Source: Gallionella sp. (GTDB lineage: Bacteria; Pseudomonadota; Gammaproteobacteria; Burkholderiales; Gallionellaceae). From it: a stretch of 64,000 bases of DNA. The notes under the pieces are model-generated. The model did not search any database and was not told where the DNA came from. It was given only the letters and a program-made list of their open reading frames with translations. The stretch is taken from positions 1 through 64,000 of the forward strand of contig JAQTTY010000008.1 of assembly GCA_028710525.1 (NCBI GenBank). The letters run 5' to 3'. Position numbers and translations under genes: made by a program. Positions 46,177 through 54,649 of this stretch are shown piece by piece (position 1 is the first letter of the stretch; each line of letters starts with the position of its first letter).

Positions 46177-47013
46177 TCAGGCCAACCGTTTGCGCATAAA
46201 GGTGCTGACCTGATCGGCCGCTGCCACCAGCAACACGAAGATGATGAGCATGCTGCTGACTTCTGCACCGGCCAGCATCTTCATTGATTCATCCATGCGC
46301 TGGCCTATGCCGCCCGCGCCGACGAAACCCATGATGACCGAGCCACGTATCGCACACTCCCAACGATAGGTGGTATAGGACACCAGCTCGGCCGAGGCTT
46401 CTGGCAATGCTCCGTAAAACAAGGCTGCCAGCCTGCCGCTGCCGTTCCTGAGCAAAGCCTCGGTGGCGTGGGTGTCAGAAGATTCCAATATCTCGGCGTA
46501 GACCTTGCCCAACATGCCGCTATAGGTGAGCGCGATGGCCAACACACCCGCCGTCGGGCCTAAACCAACGATGCGCACAAACAGCAGCGCCCACACCAGC
46601 TCGGGCACGCTGCGCAATACCACCAACAACCAGCGCGCACTCTGTCGCACCAATACTGCGATGTTGCGCATACGGCCGCTTTCCAAACGCGATACCGAGA
46701 GCGAGGCGGTCGCCAGCAAGGTCAGCGGAATCGCCGCCAGCAACGCTAACACCAAGCCTGAGGTGGCGATGGCAACGGTCTGCCAGGTCGCCTCCAAAAG
46801 CATCGCGAGGAACTCAGGTGAGTGTGCGGGTGGCACGAAGCCAGACAGAAACTGCCAAGTGGAAGACAGGCTCTGCTTATCGAACAATATCCAAGGTTGG
46901 AACTCGCTGGCTTGCAACATCGGCCACAACAACAGTAGTGCGACCACCGCCAGCATGACGCGGCCATGCCATGCAGGATCGGGATATTTTGAAGTGGGTT
47001 GCGCGGCGCTCAT
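46177..47013 (-). CDS. phnE: PhnE-type ABC transporter permease, first copy
   Basis: 278 residues from ATG 47013, one base after the phnC stop. Similar helical layout and the same coupling pattern (ESSDTHATEALLRNGSGRLAALFYGALPEA; RWECAIRGSVIMGFVGAGGIGQRM). The two permeases differ enough to form a heterodimeric channel. The open extension upstream to 47079 lies inside phnC and is ignored. Confidence 0.88.
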   Translation of the reverse strand: MSAAQPTSKYPDPAWHGRVMLAVVALLLLWPMLQASEFQPWILFDKQSLSSTWQFLSGFVPPAHSPEFLAMLLEATWQTVAIATSGLVLALLAAIPLTLLATASLSVSRLESGRMRNIAVLVRQSARWLLVVLRSVPELVWALLFVRIVGLGPTAGVLAIALTYSGMLGKVYAEILESSDTHATEALLRNGSGRLAALFYGALPEASAELVSYTTYRWECAIRGSVIMGFVGAGGIGQRMDESMKMLAGAEVSSMLIIFVLLVAAADQVSTFMRKRLA

Positions 47014-47014
47014 C

Positions 47015-47827
47015 TCAGCAAGGCGTGCCCATGCAGTAAGGCGCTTTCTCTGCCGCTTCGGGTAACGCTGTGTGCTCATTTTGATATAGCGCCGCTATCA
47101 TCTCGGCGCTCACTTGCGCGCTGGGCAGATCAAACACGATGCGCCCCTCACGCAAGGCGATGATGCGCGGGAAATTGGCAAGTGCCAATTCGACCTGATG
47201 CAGGCTGCACACCAAGGTCGCATTGCGCGTTTGCGCTTCCTGCTTCAACACTGCCAGCATCTGCGTAGCCAAGGTTGGGTCAAGAGCAGAGAGCGGCTCA
47301 TCTACAAGAAAGGCATCGGCACTCGACAACAGCAAGCGCGCCATACCGCAACGCTGACGCTCGCCGCCAGACAACCTGTCCACGCGTGCATACAACTTGT
47401 CCTGCAGGTTGAAGCGCGCTAACGCTGCATGCGCCGCACCCGCTTCACGCGGACGAATCAACGAGGCGATAGCCTGCCAGAAACCCCATTGCGGTAAACG
47501 ACCGGCCAACACCGCCGTCACCACGCGCTGGCGCGGAGGCAAAGGTGGGGTTTGCGGAGCGAGGAAGAGTCGCGCACGCAGCGTATGACGCTGCTCGTGA
47601 CGCATAGACCAAGGCGACACAGAAAATGCAGTGAATTCACCGGACATGGCCTGACGTGCGCAAGCCAGCGTGTGCAACAAAGTGGTCTTGCCCGCACCGG
47701 AGGGCCCGATCAAAGCGACCTGCTCACCCTGCGCCAAACTCAGACTGATGTCGTACAGCGCATAAGGAACATCTGCATGCGCGGCCACGGCGTGGCGCAC
47801 ACTGATACCACGCAACTCAAACGCCAT
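47015..47827 (-). CDS. phnC: PhnC-type ABC transporter ATP-binding protein
   Basis: 270 residues. Walker A GPSGAGKTT, signature LSGGERQRCGMARLL, Walker B AFLVDEPLSALD, and the H-loop CSLHQ. Closest in layout to phosphonate/phosphite importers; it powers uptake by the two permeases. The Q-loop is FLAPQTPPLPPRQRV. It starts three bases after phnD. Confidence 0.9.
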   Translation of the reverse strand: MAFELRGISVRHAVAAHADVPYALYDISLSLAQGEQVALIGPSGAGKTTLLHTLACARQAMSGEFTAFSVSPWSMRHEQRHTLRARLFLAPQTPPLPPRQRVVTAVLAGRLPQWGFWQAIASLIRPREAGAAHAALARFNLQDKLYARVDRLSGGERQRCGMARLLLSSADAFLVDEPLSALDPTLATQMLAVLKQEAQTRNATLVCSLHQVELALANFPRIIALREGRIVFDLPSAQVSAEMIAALYQNEHTALPEAAEKAPYCMGTPC

Positions 47828-47830
47828 GAC

Positions 47831-48709
47831 TTACTTCAGCAGACCCGCGCTATGTGCAGCTGTCTCGATAGCACGGTAGTTCTCAGCCTTAGTCGGAATG
47901 AAACGGGTAGCACGTTGCAGATCGAGGATCTCTTTGTCGTGGGGATTGTTTTTATCCAAGGCCAAGAAAGCCTTGCTCAACTTCTCACGCAATGCGGCAG
48001 GCATATCCGCGCGCACTGTCCAGTTGTAATCGAAGTAACCGGGCGTGGTGTAGAACACGTGTACCAACTTGGTATCGACCTTGCCCTGCGCGACTAGTTT
48101 TTCCCACACCGAGATATTCAAAGCACCTGCATCCACCTTGCCACCTGCAACTGCAGCGACGGTCGCATCATGTGCGCCGGAGAAAGCGATACGCTTCATA
48201 TCCACATCAGGATCGACATGCGCAGCCAACAGGTAAGAGCGTGGCATCAGATGGCCGGAAGTGGAGGACTCCGAACCAAACGTGAAGGTCTTGCCCTTCA
48301 GGTCTTGCAACGTTTTGATGTCCTCGCGGGTGGTGATGAACACTGATTTGAACTTTTCATCTTCCTCGCGTTGTACCAAAGGAATGACCTGGTTGTTGCT
48401 GCGCACCTTGGCTTGGACGAAAGTGAAACCACCAAACCAAACCATGTCCAGCTTGTTGTTGACCAGACCTTCGACCGAAGCCGCATAGTCGGTTACCGGG
48501 GTGAACTCGACCTTCATACCCAGCTTCTGCTCCAGATATTCACCCAGCGGCTTGAACTTGCGCTGCAACTCTGTAGGGGACTCGTCAGGGATCGCGGACA
48601 CGCGCAACACGGCTTCCGCATGGGACAGCGCAGAGGAGGACAAGACAGCGAACGCCAACACTGAAGTGATGGCTGCTTTGATAAATCGGCTGGATGAAAA
48701 GATCGACAT
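47831..48709 (-). CDS. phnD: PhnD-type periplasmic binding protein
   Basis: 292 residues with a signal peptide ending near ALSHAEA and AAGGAAAATC before the ATG. Typical PhnD/PtxB family: VSAIPDESPTELQRKFKPLGEYLEQKLGMKVEF, MVWFGGFTFVQA, FTFGSESSTSGHLMPR. It captures phosphonate, phosphite or a related phosphorus compound. No C-P lyase, phosphonatase or phosphite dehydrogenase gene is in the window, so the ligand cannot be named. First gene of the phnD-phnC-phnE-phnE operon. Confidence 0.9.
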   Translation of the reverse strand: MSIFSSSRFIKAAITSVLAFAVLSSSALSHAEAVLRVSAIPDESPTELQRKFKPLGEYLEQKLGMKVEFTPVTDYAASVEGLVNNKLDMVWFGGFTFVQAKVRSNNQVIPLVQREEDEKFKSVFITTREDIKTLQDLKGKTFTFGSESSTSGHLMPRSYLLAAHVDPDVDMKRIAFSGAHDATVAAVAGGKVDAGALNISVWEKLVAQGKVDTKLVHVFYTTPGYFDYNWTVRADMPAALREKLSKAFLALDKNNPHDKEILDLQRATRFIPTKAENYRAIETAAHSAGLLK

Positions 48710-48938
48710 GATTTTCCTTGATGAAGATTAATGACAAAGTCTGTTGGGTATAAGCCAACAAGAGCGCGCAAGGAGCGCATCATACTGAAATGCGGCGAAG
48801 AATTCTCTGCCTGTAGTCTAAGAGCGACAAAAGAAATATCGCTTTGAAACGAACGAGTCTCGCTGCCAGCAATCACACTTACAGCTTTAACGGCAGCGAC
48901 ATTACGCCCCTAAGACATCATCCACTCAAGGAGACATC

Positions 48939-49124
48939 ATGAAAGCCATGGAACAAATCGAATTGGATGCATACCGCAAAGAACTCACCACAGACGTGGG
49001 TGATCTAGTCGAGAAATACCGCAAGATCTTCGATTGGGATATCCCAGAAGTCGATCAACAGGCTGCCAACAAATTGATCCTAGCAGCGATACGCAAAGCT
49101 TTGGACGACATCGAAAGCCAGTGA
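48939..49124 (+). CDS. Small acidic protein of unknown function
   Basis: 61 residues, with CAAGGAGACATC before the ATG. Mostly helical by composition: EQIELDAYRKELTTDVGDLVEKYRKIFDWDIPE followed by ANKLILAAIRKALDDIES. The aromatic DWDIPE turn between two helices is the most distinctive part. I recognise no family. It stands alone between the phn operon, which points away, and the SRPBCC gene. Confidence 0.72.
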   Translation: MKAMEQIELDAYRKELTTDVGDLVEKYRKIFDWDIPEVDQQAANKLILAAIRKALDDIESQ

Positions 49125-49206
49125 TCACGGGCTGTCTAGTGACGCCCACCGTCCCGCGCTGACAGCGTCATCACAGCGTCATAAAGCCGGTCTATAAATC
49201 GACTTT

Positions 49207-49851
49207 ATGAAGAGACTCTACTGTTTGGGATTATTGCTGGCTTATGCCACTCTGGCTTGTGCCAGCACACCCTATCCCGGCTTGAAGGTGGGGGTGCAGC
49301 GTACTGGCACTGTCTACACGCTCTCGGCTAGCTTCGATACACCTCTATCGCCTTGTGCCGCTTACCAATATCTGACCGACTACGAGGCTGCAAAGAAGTT
49401 GCCCGGCGTAGTATCTTCGACCGCTGTGCGCGAGTCTGCGCACGAGGTCAAAGTCGATCGCACTGCCGATGAGCAGGTCTTGTTCTTCCATGTGCGTCTG
49501 CATTCCATCATGCGCTATACCGAGCAAGCGATGGATCACATCTCCTTCACTCAGATATCAGGAGACTCAAAGTCATTTCAGGGTGATTGGCGCATTATCC
49601 CCAGTACACAAGGCAGCACACTCAACTTTCTGGGATCTTGGGAACCGGATTCTTATCTACCCAATTTTGTAATCGACCATTTTGCCGAAAACAACCTGCT
49701 GGATAAATTCAGCGCGGTGGCAAAGTTAGCCGAAAGCCGTAGAGATGTGGCCTCACCGAGTTGCAAGGCTGATGTAGCAAAACCTGTAGAGTTGAACGGC
49801 CAACATGAAGCTGCGGATGTCGTCCCTAGTGCGCCACAGTCCTTGTTATAA
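49207..49851 (+). CDS. Exported SRPBCC/START-like protein
   Basis: 214 residues with a signal peptide ending at ACAS. The middle (about 40-180) fits an SRPBCC helix-grip domain: FDTPLSPCAAYQYLTDYEAAKKLPGVVSS, VRLHSIMRYTEQ, FQGDWRIIPSTQGSTLNFLGSWEPDSYLPNFVIDHFAENNL. Such domains bind hydrophobic ligands. The C-terminal 35 residues are low complexity. Ligand unknown. Confidence 0.75.
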   Translation: MKRLYCLGLLLAYATLACASTPYPGLKVGVQRTGTVYTLSASFDTPLSPCAAYQYLTDYEAAKKLPGVVSSTAVRESAHEVKVDRTADEQVLFFHVRLHSIMRYTEQAMDHISFTQISGDSKSFQGDWRIIPSTQGSTLNFLGSWEPDSYLPNFVIDHFAENNLLDKFSAVAKLAESRRDVASPSCKADVAKPVELNGQHEAADVVPSAPQSLL

Positions 49852-49875
49852 CAATCCCCCATTTATCACCCACCA

Positions 49876-49902
49876 CGTTTACAATCCGCACTCCTGTAAA
49901 CG
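49876..49902 (+). promoter_or_regulatory. Inverted repeat in the promoter of the cyclic-nucleotide domain gene
   Basis: CGTTTACA (49876-49883) and its exact inverse TGTAAACG (49895-49902), 11 bases apart. The left arm overlaps a possible -10 TACAAT (49880-49885); the right arm touches the GGAGG ribosome site. It could be an operator or a leader hairpin. Confidence 0.4.
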
Positions 49903-49913
49903 GAGGATTAGCT

Positions 49914-50294
49914 ATGTTGTTTTTTGACCTGTTCAGACACGACCCAGAATTCCTAGAGATCAAAAGCGGTGACACGCTGTTCAAAGAAGGTGATCCCGGT
50001 AACGCGATGTATGTGCTGATAGAAGGCAAAGCGGAGATTACCATCGCAGGCATGCTGTTCGAAGAATGCACACCCGGTACTTTTATGGGCGAAATGGCAG
50101 TGATAGACGGCTCACACCGCTATGCCACCGTAACAGCCAAGACCGATTGCAAGTTCGCGGTCATCGACAGCAAACGATTCCAATTCCTCGTCGACGAAGC
50201 GCCTAAATTCGCCATCGACATCATGCGTGTGATGTCGCAGCGCCTCAAACGCTGCAACTTAAGCGTACTCGCCGCCAAAGACGTACAAGCCTGA
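49914..50294 (+). CDS. Stand-alone cyclic nucleotide-binding domain protein
   Basis: 126 residues, GGAGG seven bases before the ATG. A single Crp-type cNMP-binding barrel: SGDTLFKEGDPGNAMYVLIEGKAEI, then the phosphate cassette GEMAVIDGSHRYATV, then one C-terminal helix. There is no DNA-binding or enzyme domain. It may bind cAMP, c-di-GMP or another small ligand and act through a partner. The His-Arg in the cassette differs from the Arg-Ser/Thr-Ala of Crp but fits many bacterial cNMP domains. Confidence 0.85.
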   Translation: MLFFDLFRHDPEFLEIKSGDTLFKEGDPGNAMYVLIEGKAEITIAGMLFEECTPGTFMGEMAVIDGSHRYATVTAKTDCKFAVIDSKRFQFLVDEAPKFAIDIMRVMSQRLKRCNLSVLAAKDVQA

Positions 50295-50310
50295 TAGACG
50301 CACAAACAAA

Positions 50311-50341
50311 AAAAGGGGTAGCTAGATCAGCTACCCCTTTT
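50311..50341. terminator. Bidirectional rho-independent terminator
   Basis: Thirteen-base arms AAAAGGGGTAGCT and AGCTACCCCTTTT around a five-base loop, between the convergent cNMP-domain gene and amtB. Confidence 0.92.
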
Positions 50342-50361
50342 GCTTTGCGACTAGCTAAATC

Positions 50362-51564
50362 TTACCAACCGGACTCGCGCTCTGGTGTGGCTGTGATCTT
50401 GTGTATGGAGAGGTCGGCACCGTTAAATTCTTCCTCAGCATCCAATCGTATCCCGACCGTCTTTTTCAACAGCCCATACACTAGGAAACCTCCGGCGAAA
50501 GCGATGGTGATGCCGAGCAAGGTGCCACACAGTTGTGACATGAAGCTGATACCACCGATACCTCCGAAGGCCTTGAGGCCGAAGATGCCGGCGGCGATAC
50601 CGCCCCACGCGCCGCACAAACCGTGCAAGGGCCACACACCCAGCACGTCATCTATCTTCCAGCGGTTCTGCGTCAGGGTGAACATCACCACAAACAAGCC
50701 GCCCGCCACTCCACCGACCACCAGTGCACCCAAGGGATGCATCAGATCGGAACCCGCACACACCGCGACCAGACCAGCCAAGGGGCCGTTATGCAAGAAG
50801 CCGGGGTCGTTCTTACCGAACCACAAAGCGGTCAGCGTGCCGCCCACCATCGCCATCAAGGAGTTGACCGCAACTAGGCCGCTGATGTTATTGAGTGTCT
50901 GCGCCGACATCACGTTGAAGCCGAACCAACCTACGGTGAGTATCCATGCGCCCAGTGCCAAGAAGGGGATGCTGGAGGGCGGGTGCGCGGAGATGCGGCC
51001 TTCTTTGTTGTAGCGACCACGACGTGCGCCCAACAGGAGGACTGCGGCCAAGCCTATCCAACCGCCTACCGCATGCACCACGACCGAACCAGCGAAGTCA
51101 TGGAACTCTGCGCCAAAGGTCGCGTGCAACCAATCTTGGATGCCGAAGCGATGGTTCCAAGCGATGCCTTCGAAGAAAGGATAAATGAAACCGACCAACA
51201 TAAATGTCGCTGCCATCTGCGGGTTGAATTTAGCGCGCTCGGCGATACCTCCAGAGACGATGGCGGGAATGGCTGCTGCGAAAGTGAGCAGGAAGAAGAA
51301 CTTCACCAACTCATAACCGTTCTTGGCAGCGAGTTCTTCGGCACCGGTGAAGAAGTTCACACCATAGGCGATGACGTAACCGATAAAGAAATACGCCAGT
51401 GTAGAAACTGCGAAGTCGGTCATGATTTTGACCAGCGCGTTCACCTGATTCTTCTTGCGGACTGTGCCCAATTCCAAAAAGGCAAAACCGGCATGCATCG
51501 CCAATACCATGATCGCGCCCAGCAATATGAATAGCGCGTCATTCCCCGTCGTCAAATTCCCCAT
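50362..51564 (-). CDS. amtB: Ammonium transporter AmtB
   Basis: 400 residues from ATG 51564, which has AAAGGAG six bases upstream; the longer frame to 51609 runs through the promoter. Eleven membrane helices. The two pore histidines are in VVVHAVGG and WPLHGLCGAWGG; the gate region FLLTFAAAIPAIVSG and GGWIGL are typical. No signal peptide is predicted from the start MGNLTTGNDALF. It conducts ammonium/ammonia at low nitrogen. No glnK is beside it. A sigma-54 promoter and two NtrC sites upstream (51598-51734) show nitrogen control. Confidence 0.95.
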   Translation of the reverse strand: MGNLTTGNDALFILLGAIMVLAMHAGFAFLELGTVRKKNQVNALVKIMTDFAVSTLAYFFIGYVIAYGVNFFTGAEELAAKNGYELVKFFFLLTFAAAIPAIVSGGIAERAKFNPQMAATFMLVGFIYPFFEGIAWNHRFGIQDWLHATFGAEFHDFAGSVVVHAVGGWIGLAAVLLLGARRGRYNKEGRISAHPPSSIPFLALGAWILTVGWFGFNVMSAQTLNNISGLVAVNSLMAMVGGTLTALWFGKNDPGFLHNGPLAGLVAVCAGSDLMHPLGALVVGGVAGGLFVVMFTLTQNRWKIDDVLGVWPLHGLCGAWGGIAAGIFGLKAFGGIGGISFMSQLCGTLLGITIAFAGGFLVYGLLKKTVGIRLDAEEEFNGADLSIHKITATPERESGW

Positions 51565-51597
51565 CATTCTCTCCTTTAGTGCGAAGCCGGCATTGTA

Positions 51598-51614
51598 TGC
51601 AAGATGCATTCCAA
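51598..51614 (-). promoter_or_regulatory. Sigma-54 promoter of amtB
   Basis: On the minus strand TTGGAATGCATCTTGCA: the invariant GG and GC are ten bases apart, as required for -24/-12 promoters. The inferred start near 51587 gives a leader of about 23 bases. Confidence 0.7.
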
Positions 51615-51677
51615 CTCAACAAGTCATTGTTATAAAAGGACTGTAAAAATATCTATGCGGAAATTTTAGATTTATCC

Positions 51678-51692
51678 GCACATTAATGGTGC
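51678..51692. promoter_or_regulatory. NtrC binding site 2 upstream of amtB
   Basis: On the minus strand GCACC-ATTAA-TGTGC, one mismatch from the NtrC consensus GCACC-N5-GGTGC. Centre about 98 bases upstream of the inferred transcription start. Confidence 0.6.
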
Positions 51693-51719
51693 AATTAATT
51701 GTCGATGCACCGCCTGTCG

Positions 51720-51734
51720 GCACCCAGATGGTGC
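51720..51734. promoter_or_regulatory. NtrC binding site 1 upstream of amtB
   Basis: GCACC-N5-GGTGC, a perfect NtrC palindrome (on the minus strand GCACCATCTGGGTGC). It is 42 bases (about four helical turns) from site 2 and about 140 from the inferred start. Confidence 0.72.
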
Positions 51735-51758
51735 GTAAGTCTAGTTTTGAAATACGCT

Positions 51759-52433
51759 TTAAAGCAGGCCTCGCTCCGCGAACGAGAGTGTCGTACCTGC
51801 AGCCACGATGAAGTGATCCAGCACCCGCACATCGACCAAGGCTAGCGCTTGTTTAAGCACACCCGTGATGAGCTCATCTGCCGAGCTAGGCTCGGCAACA
51901 CCGGACGGATGGTTATGCGCGAGAATGACTGCGGCAGCGTTAAGCGCCAAGGCGCGCTTCACTACTTCGCGGGGATAAACACTGGTCTGACTGAGCGTGC
52001 CGTGAAATAACTCCTCGGTGGCGATGACTCGGTGTTGGGTGTCGAGGAACAACACCACGAATACTTCTTGTTGGCGTCCAGCCAGCAACAATTGCAAATA
52101 GTCGCGCACCGCACGCGGCGAGTTCAATGCGTCACCGCGTTGCAAAGTCTCTTGCAACGCGCGTCGCGACATCTCTAACACTGCCTGTAGTTGCACATAC
52201 TTAGCCTGCCCCATGCCATGCATTGTGCAAAAATCGGATTCACTCGCAGCAAACAGTTGCGTCAGGTTGCCATAACGATTGAGCAGCTCACGCGCCAGAT
52301 CGACCGCGCTCTTACCCACCACGCCTGTGCGCAAAAAGATCGCCAACAACTCCGCATCCGACAATGCCGCCGCGCCTTTTTGCAGCAACTTCTCTCGAGG
52401 TCTTTCGCCTTCAGGCCAGTCTGTGATGGACAT
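51759..52433 (-). CDS. radC: RadC family JAB-domain protein
   Basis: 224 residues. An N-terminal helix-hairpin-helix region ([25 protein letters not shown]) and a C-terminal JAB/MPN metalloprotease-like domain with the metal motif ILAHNHPSG, followed by S and D ligands ([11 protein letters not shown]). The name is historic and a role in DNA repair is not proven. It is divergent from coaBC, a common order in proteobacteria. Confidence 0.93.
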   Translation of the reverse strand: MSITDWPEGERPREKLLQKGAAALSDAELLAIFLRTGVVGKSAVDLARELLNRYGNLTQLFAASESDFCTMHGMGQAKYVQLQAVLEMSRRALQETLQRGDALNSPRAVRDYLQLLLAGRQQEVFVVLFLDTQHRVIATEELFHGTLSQTSVYPREVVKRALALNAAAVILAHNHPSGVAEPSSADELITGVLKQALALVDVRVLDHFIVAAGTTLSFAERGLL

Positions 52434-52546
52434 ATAAGCTCCTTAAGATTACCGAAGAAAACACTCATGCAACATGATGCACGCACACTTGCCGGACCAT
52501 GTTGCTAATCCCTAGTCAGTCTTTATCTTGTAAGATGCTCGGCATT

Positions 52547-53764
52547 ATGGAACAAGCAAGCAAACAACGCATCGTGCTCGGCATCACCGGCGGCATCGCG
52601 GCTTACAAGGCGGCGGAGCTGCTGCGTCTGCTCACCAAACGCGGTATGTCGGTACAGGTGGCGATGACGGAAGCCGCCACCCATTTCATCACGCCCACGA
52701 CCATGCAGGGGCTTTCCGGCAAGCCGGTGTACACCGACCAATGGGATGCGAGCGTGCCTAACAGCATGGCGCACATCAATCTGAGTCGGGCCGCCGATGC
52801 CATCGTGATCGCCCCCGCGAGTGCGGACTTTATCGCCAAGCTGGCGCATGGGCTGGCGGACGACCTGCTGTCGACTTTATGTCTGGCGCGTAATTGCCCA
52901 CTAATCGTCGCGCCCGCGATGAACCGCGAGATGTGGCTCAATGCCGCGACGCAACGCAACATCGAACAATTACGCAAGGACGGCGTACAGATACTCGGCC
53001 CAGATAGTGGCATACAGGCCTGTGGTGAAGAGGGCATGGGGCGCATGCTGGAAGCTGAAGTGCTAGCTGCCGACATCGTCGCGGCACTCAAAGGACCGCA
53101 ACACAGCACGCAGGAGTTGCGCTTACAGGGAGTGAATATTCTCATCACGGCTGGCCCCACTTATGAAGCCATCGATGCGGTGCGCGGCATCACTAATCGC
53201 AGCTCGGGCAAGATGGGCTATGCCATCGCCCAGGCTGCACTTGAAGCAGGTGCGAACGTCACGCTGGTGTCGGGGCCAACGGCCCTGACACCTCCCGCCG
53301 GCGCTCAAGTGATCCATGTCAGCAGTGCAGCACAGATGCTCGAGGCCGTACAACTACAGGTCGAAGCTTGTGCGATCTTTATCGCAGTGGCTGCTGTTGC
53401 CGACTATCGCGTCGCGCAGGTCAGCGCGCACAAGATCAAGAAAGACGATGCGCCGCTCACGCTGGAATTGATTCCCAATCCAGATATCTTGGCGCAAGTC
53501 GCGGCACGCGCCCATCCGCCCTACTGCGTGGGCTTTGCAGCTGAGAGCGAGAACCTCTACGAATATGCCGAGAAGAAACGCCGCGCCAAGAAGCTGCCGC
53601 TACTGGTCGGCAACATCGCACAGCACGCCATTGGCAGTGATGAGAATGAGTTGGTCTTGTTCGATGAGCAAGGCAGTCATCCTTTGCCGCGCGGCGAAAA
53701 GACCCATCTCGCCCGTTTACTCATGCAGCAAATCGCCCTACGTTTTCACGGAGAGAAGCAATGA
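52547..53764 (+). CDS. coaBC: Phosphopantothenoylcysteine decarboxylase/synthetase CoaBC
   Basis: 405 residues from ATG 52547; the upstream extension to 52499 is not conserved. CoaC half (about 8-185): [16 protein letters not shown], the FMN site and APAMNREMW. CoaB half (about 190-400): [29 protein letters not shown] and a KIKK motif. It makes 4'-phosphopantetheine for coenzyme A. The TGA overlaps the dut start by four bases. Confidence 0.96.
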   Translation: MEQASKQRIVLGITGGIAAYKAAELLRLLTKRGMSVQVAMTEAATHFITPTTMQGLSGKPVYTDQWDASVPNSMAHINLSRAADAIVIAPASADFIAKLAHGLADDLLSTLCLARNCPLIVAPAMNREMWLNAATQRNIEQLRKDGVQILGPDSGIQACGEEGMGRMLEAEVLAADIVAALKGPQHSTQELRLQGVNILITAGPTYEAIDAVRGITNRSSGKMGYAIAQAALEAGANVTLVSGPTALTPPAGAQVIHVSSAAQMLEAVQLQVEACAIFIAVAAVADYRVAQVSAHKIKKDDAPLTLELIPNPDILAQVAARAHPPYCVGFAAESENLYEYAEKKRRAKKLPLLVGNIAQHAIGSDENELVLFDEQGSHPLPRGEKTHLARLLMQQIALRFHGEKQ

Positions 53765-54216
53765 AACACCTGAAAGTCGATGTCAAGATTCTAGACCCGC
53801 GTCTCCACGAGAACATGCCTGGTTATGCCACTAACGGCTCAGCCGGTATCGATTTGCGTGCCTGCATCAACCATGCGCTGGTGATACAACCCAAACAATG
53901 CGAATTGATTCCTAGCGGCATCGCTATGCATCTGGATGATCCGCGCTATGCCGCGATGATATTGCCGCGCTCAGGGCTGGGTCATAAACACGGGCTGGTG
54001 CTAGGTAACTTGGTAGGCTTGATAGACTCTGATTATCAAGGTCAGATCTTCGTCTCTCTGTGGAATCGTAGCCAGATACCCTTCACGCTGATGCCCATGG
54101 AGCGCATGGCGCAACTCGTCATTGTTCCTGTGATGCAAGCTGAGTTCAACATCGTAAGTGACTTCCCCTTGAGCGAACGCGGCACTGGCGGCTTCGGCAG
54201 TACCGGCAAGCACTGA
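53761..54216 (+). CDS. dut: Deoxyuridine 5'-triphosphate nucleotidohydrolase
   Basis: 151 residues, trimeric dUTPase. Five motifs are visible: [45 protein letters not shown] and the C-terminal [10 protein letters not shown] that closes over dUTP. It keeps uracil out of DNA and supplies dUMP. The start overlaps coaBC and the stop overlaps the cbiX ATG by one base. Confidence 0.97.
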   Translation: MKHLKVDVKILDPRLHENMPGYATNGSAGIDLRACINHALVIQPKQCELIPSGIAMHLDDPRYAAMILPRSGLGHKHGLVLGNLVGLIDSDYQGQIFVSLWNRSQIPFTLMPMERMAQLVIVPVMQAEFNIVSDFPLSERGTGGFGSTGKH

Positions 54217-54599
54217 TGTCTTCGGCCATCGTTCTGTTCGCCCACGGTGCACGGGATCCGGAATGGGCCCTCCCGTTCGAAAAGATCGCTGAGATGGTGC
54301 GTTCTCGGCAAGTCGGCACACCCGTCGTGCTGGCTTATCTGGAGCTGATGCAGCCCAAACTGGTTGATGCGGTTGATGCGCTCGCAGTGCAAGGCGTAGA
54401 AAACATCACCCTGATACCGATGTTTTTAGCCCGTGGAGGGCACCTCAAACAAGACCTCCCAAGAATCGTCGCGGAGATACGTGCTAACCATTCGTCACTC
54501 AACATTTCTCTCTCGCCCGCGATAGGTGAGGTGGACAGTATCTTGGCGCAACTCGCCGACTGGGTCTGCACCGAACACAACGCCCGAAGGCAAAACTGA
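54216..54599 (+). CDS. cbiX: CbiX/SirB-type chelatase
   Basis: 127 residues, the single-domain form. FAHGARDPEW carries the first metal histidine and FLARGGHLKQDLP the second. It would insert cobalt, iron or nickel into sirohydrochlorin for cobalamin or siroheme. No other tetrapyrrole gene is nearby, so the metal is open. The ATG overlaps the dut stop. Confidence 0.88.
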   Translation: MSSAIVLFAHGARDPEWALPFEKIAEMVRSRQVGTPVVLAYLELMQPKLVDAVDALAVQGVENITLIPMFLARGGHLKQDLPRIVAEIRANHSSLNISLSPAIGEVDSILAQLADWVCTEHNARRQN

Positions 54600-54605
54600 C
54601 AGACG

Positions 54606-54636
54606 AAAAAAAGCCCGCACTAAGCGGGCATTTTTT
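54606..54636. terminator. Bidirectional rho-independent terminator
   Basis: GCCCGC (54613-54618) and GCGGGC (54624-54629) around ACTAA, flanked by A7 and T6, between cbiX and the convergent PEGA gene. Confidence 0.92.
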
Positions 54637-54649
54637 CGAGCGTTGATAC

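Noticed and set aside
48715-48735. Possible Pho box upstream of phnD
   Set aside because: TTGTCATTAATCTTCATC matches only one half of the consensus and lies too close to the start codon to overlap a -35 element.
51565-51609. Longer amtB start at TTG 51609
   Set aside because: It would make the sigma-54 promoter part of the coding region; the ATG at 51564 has a good ribosome site.
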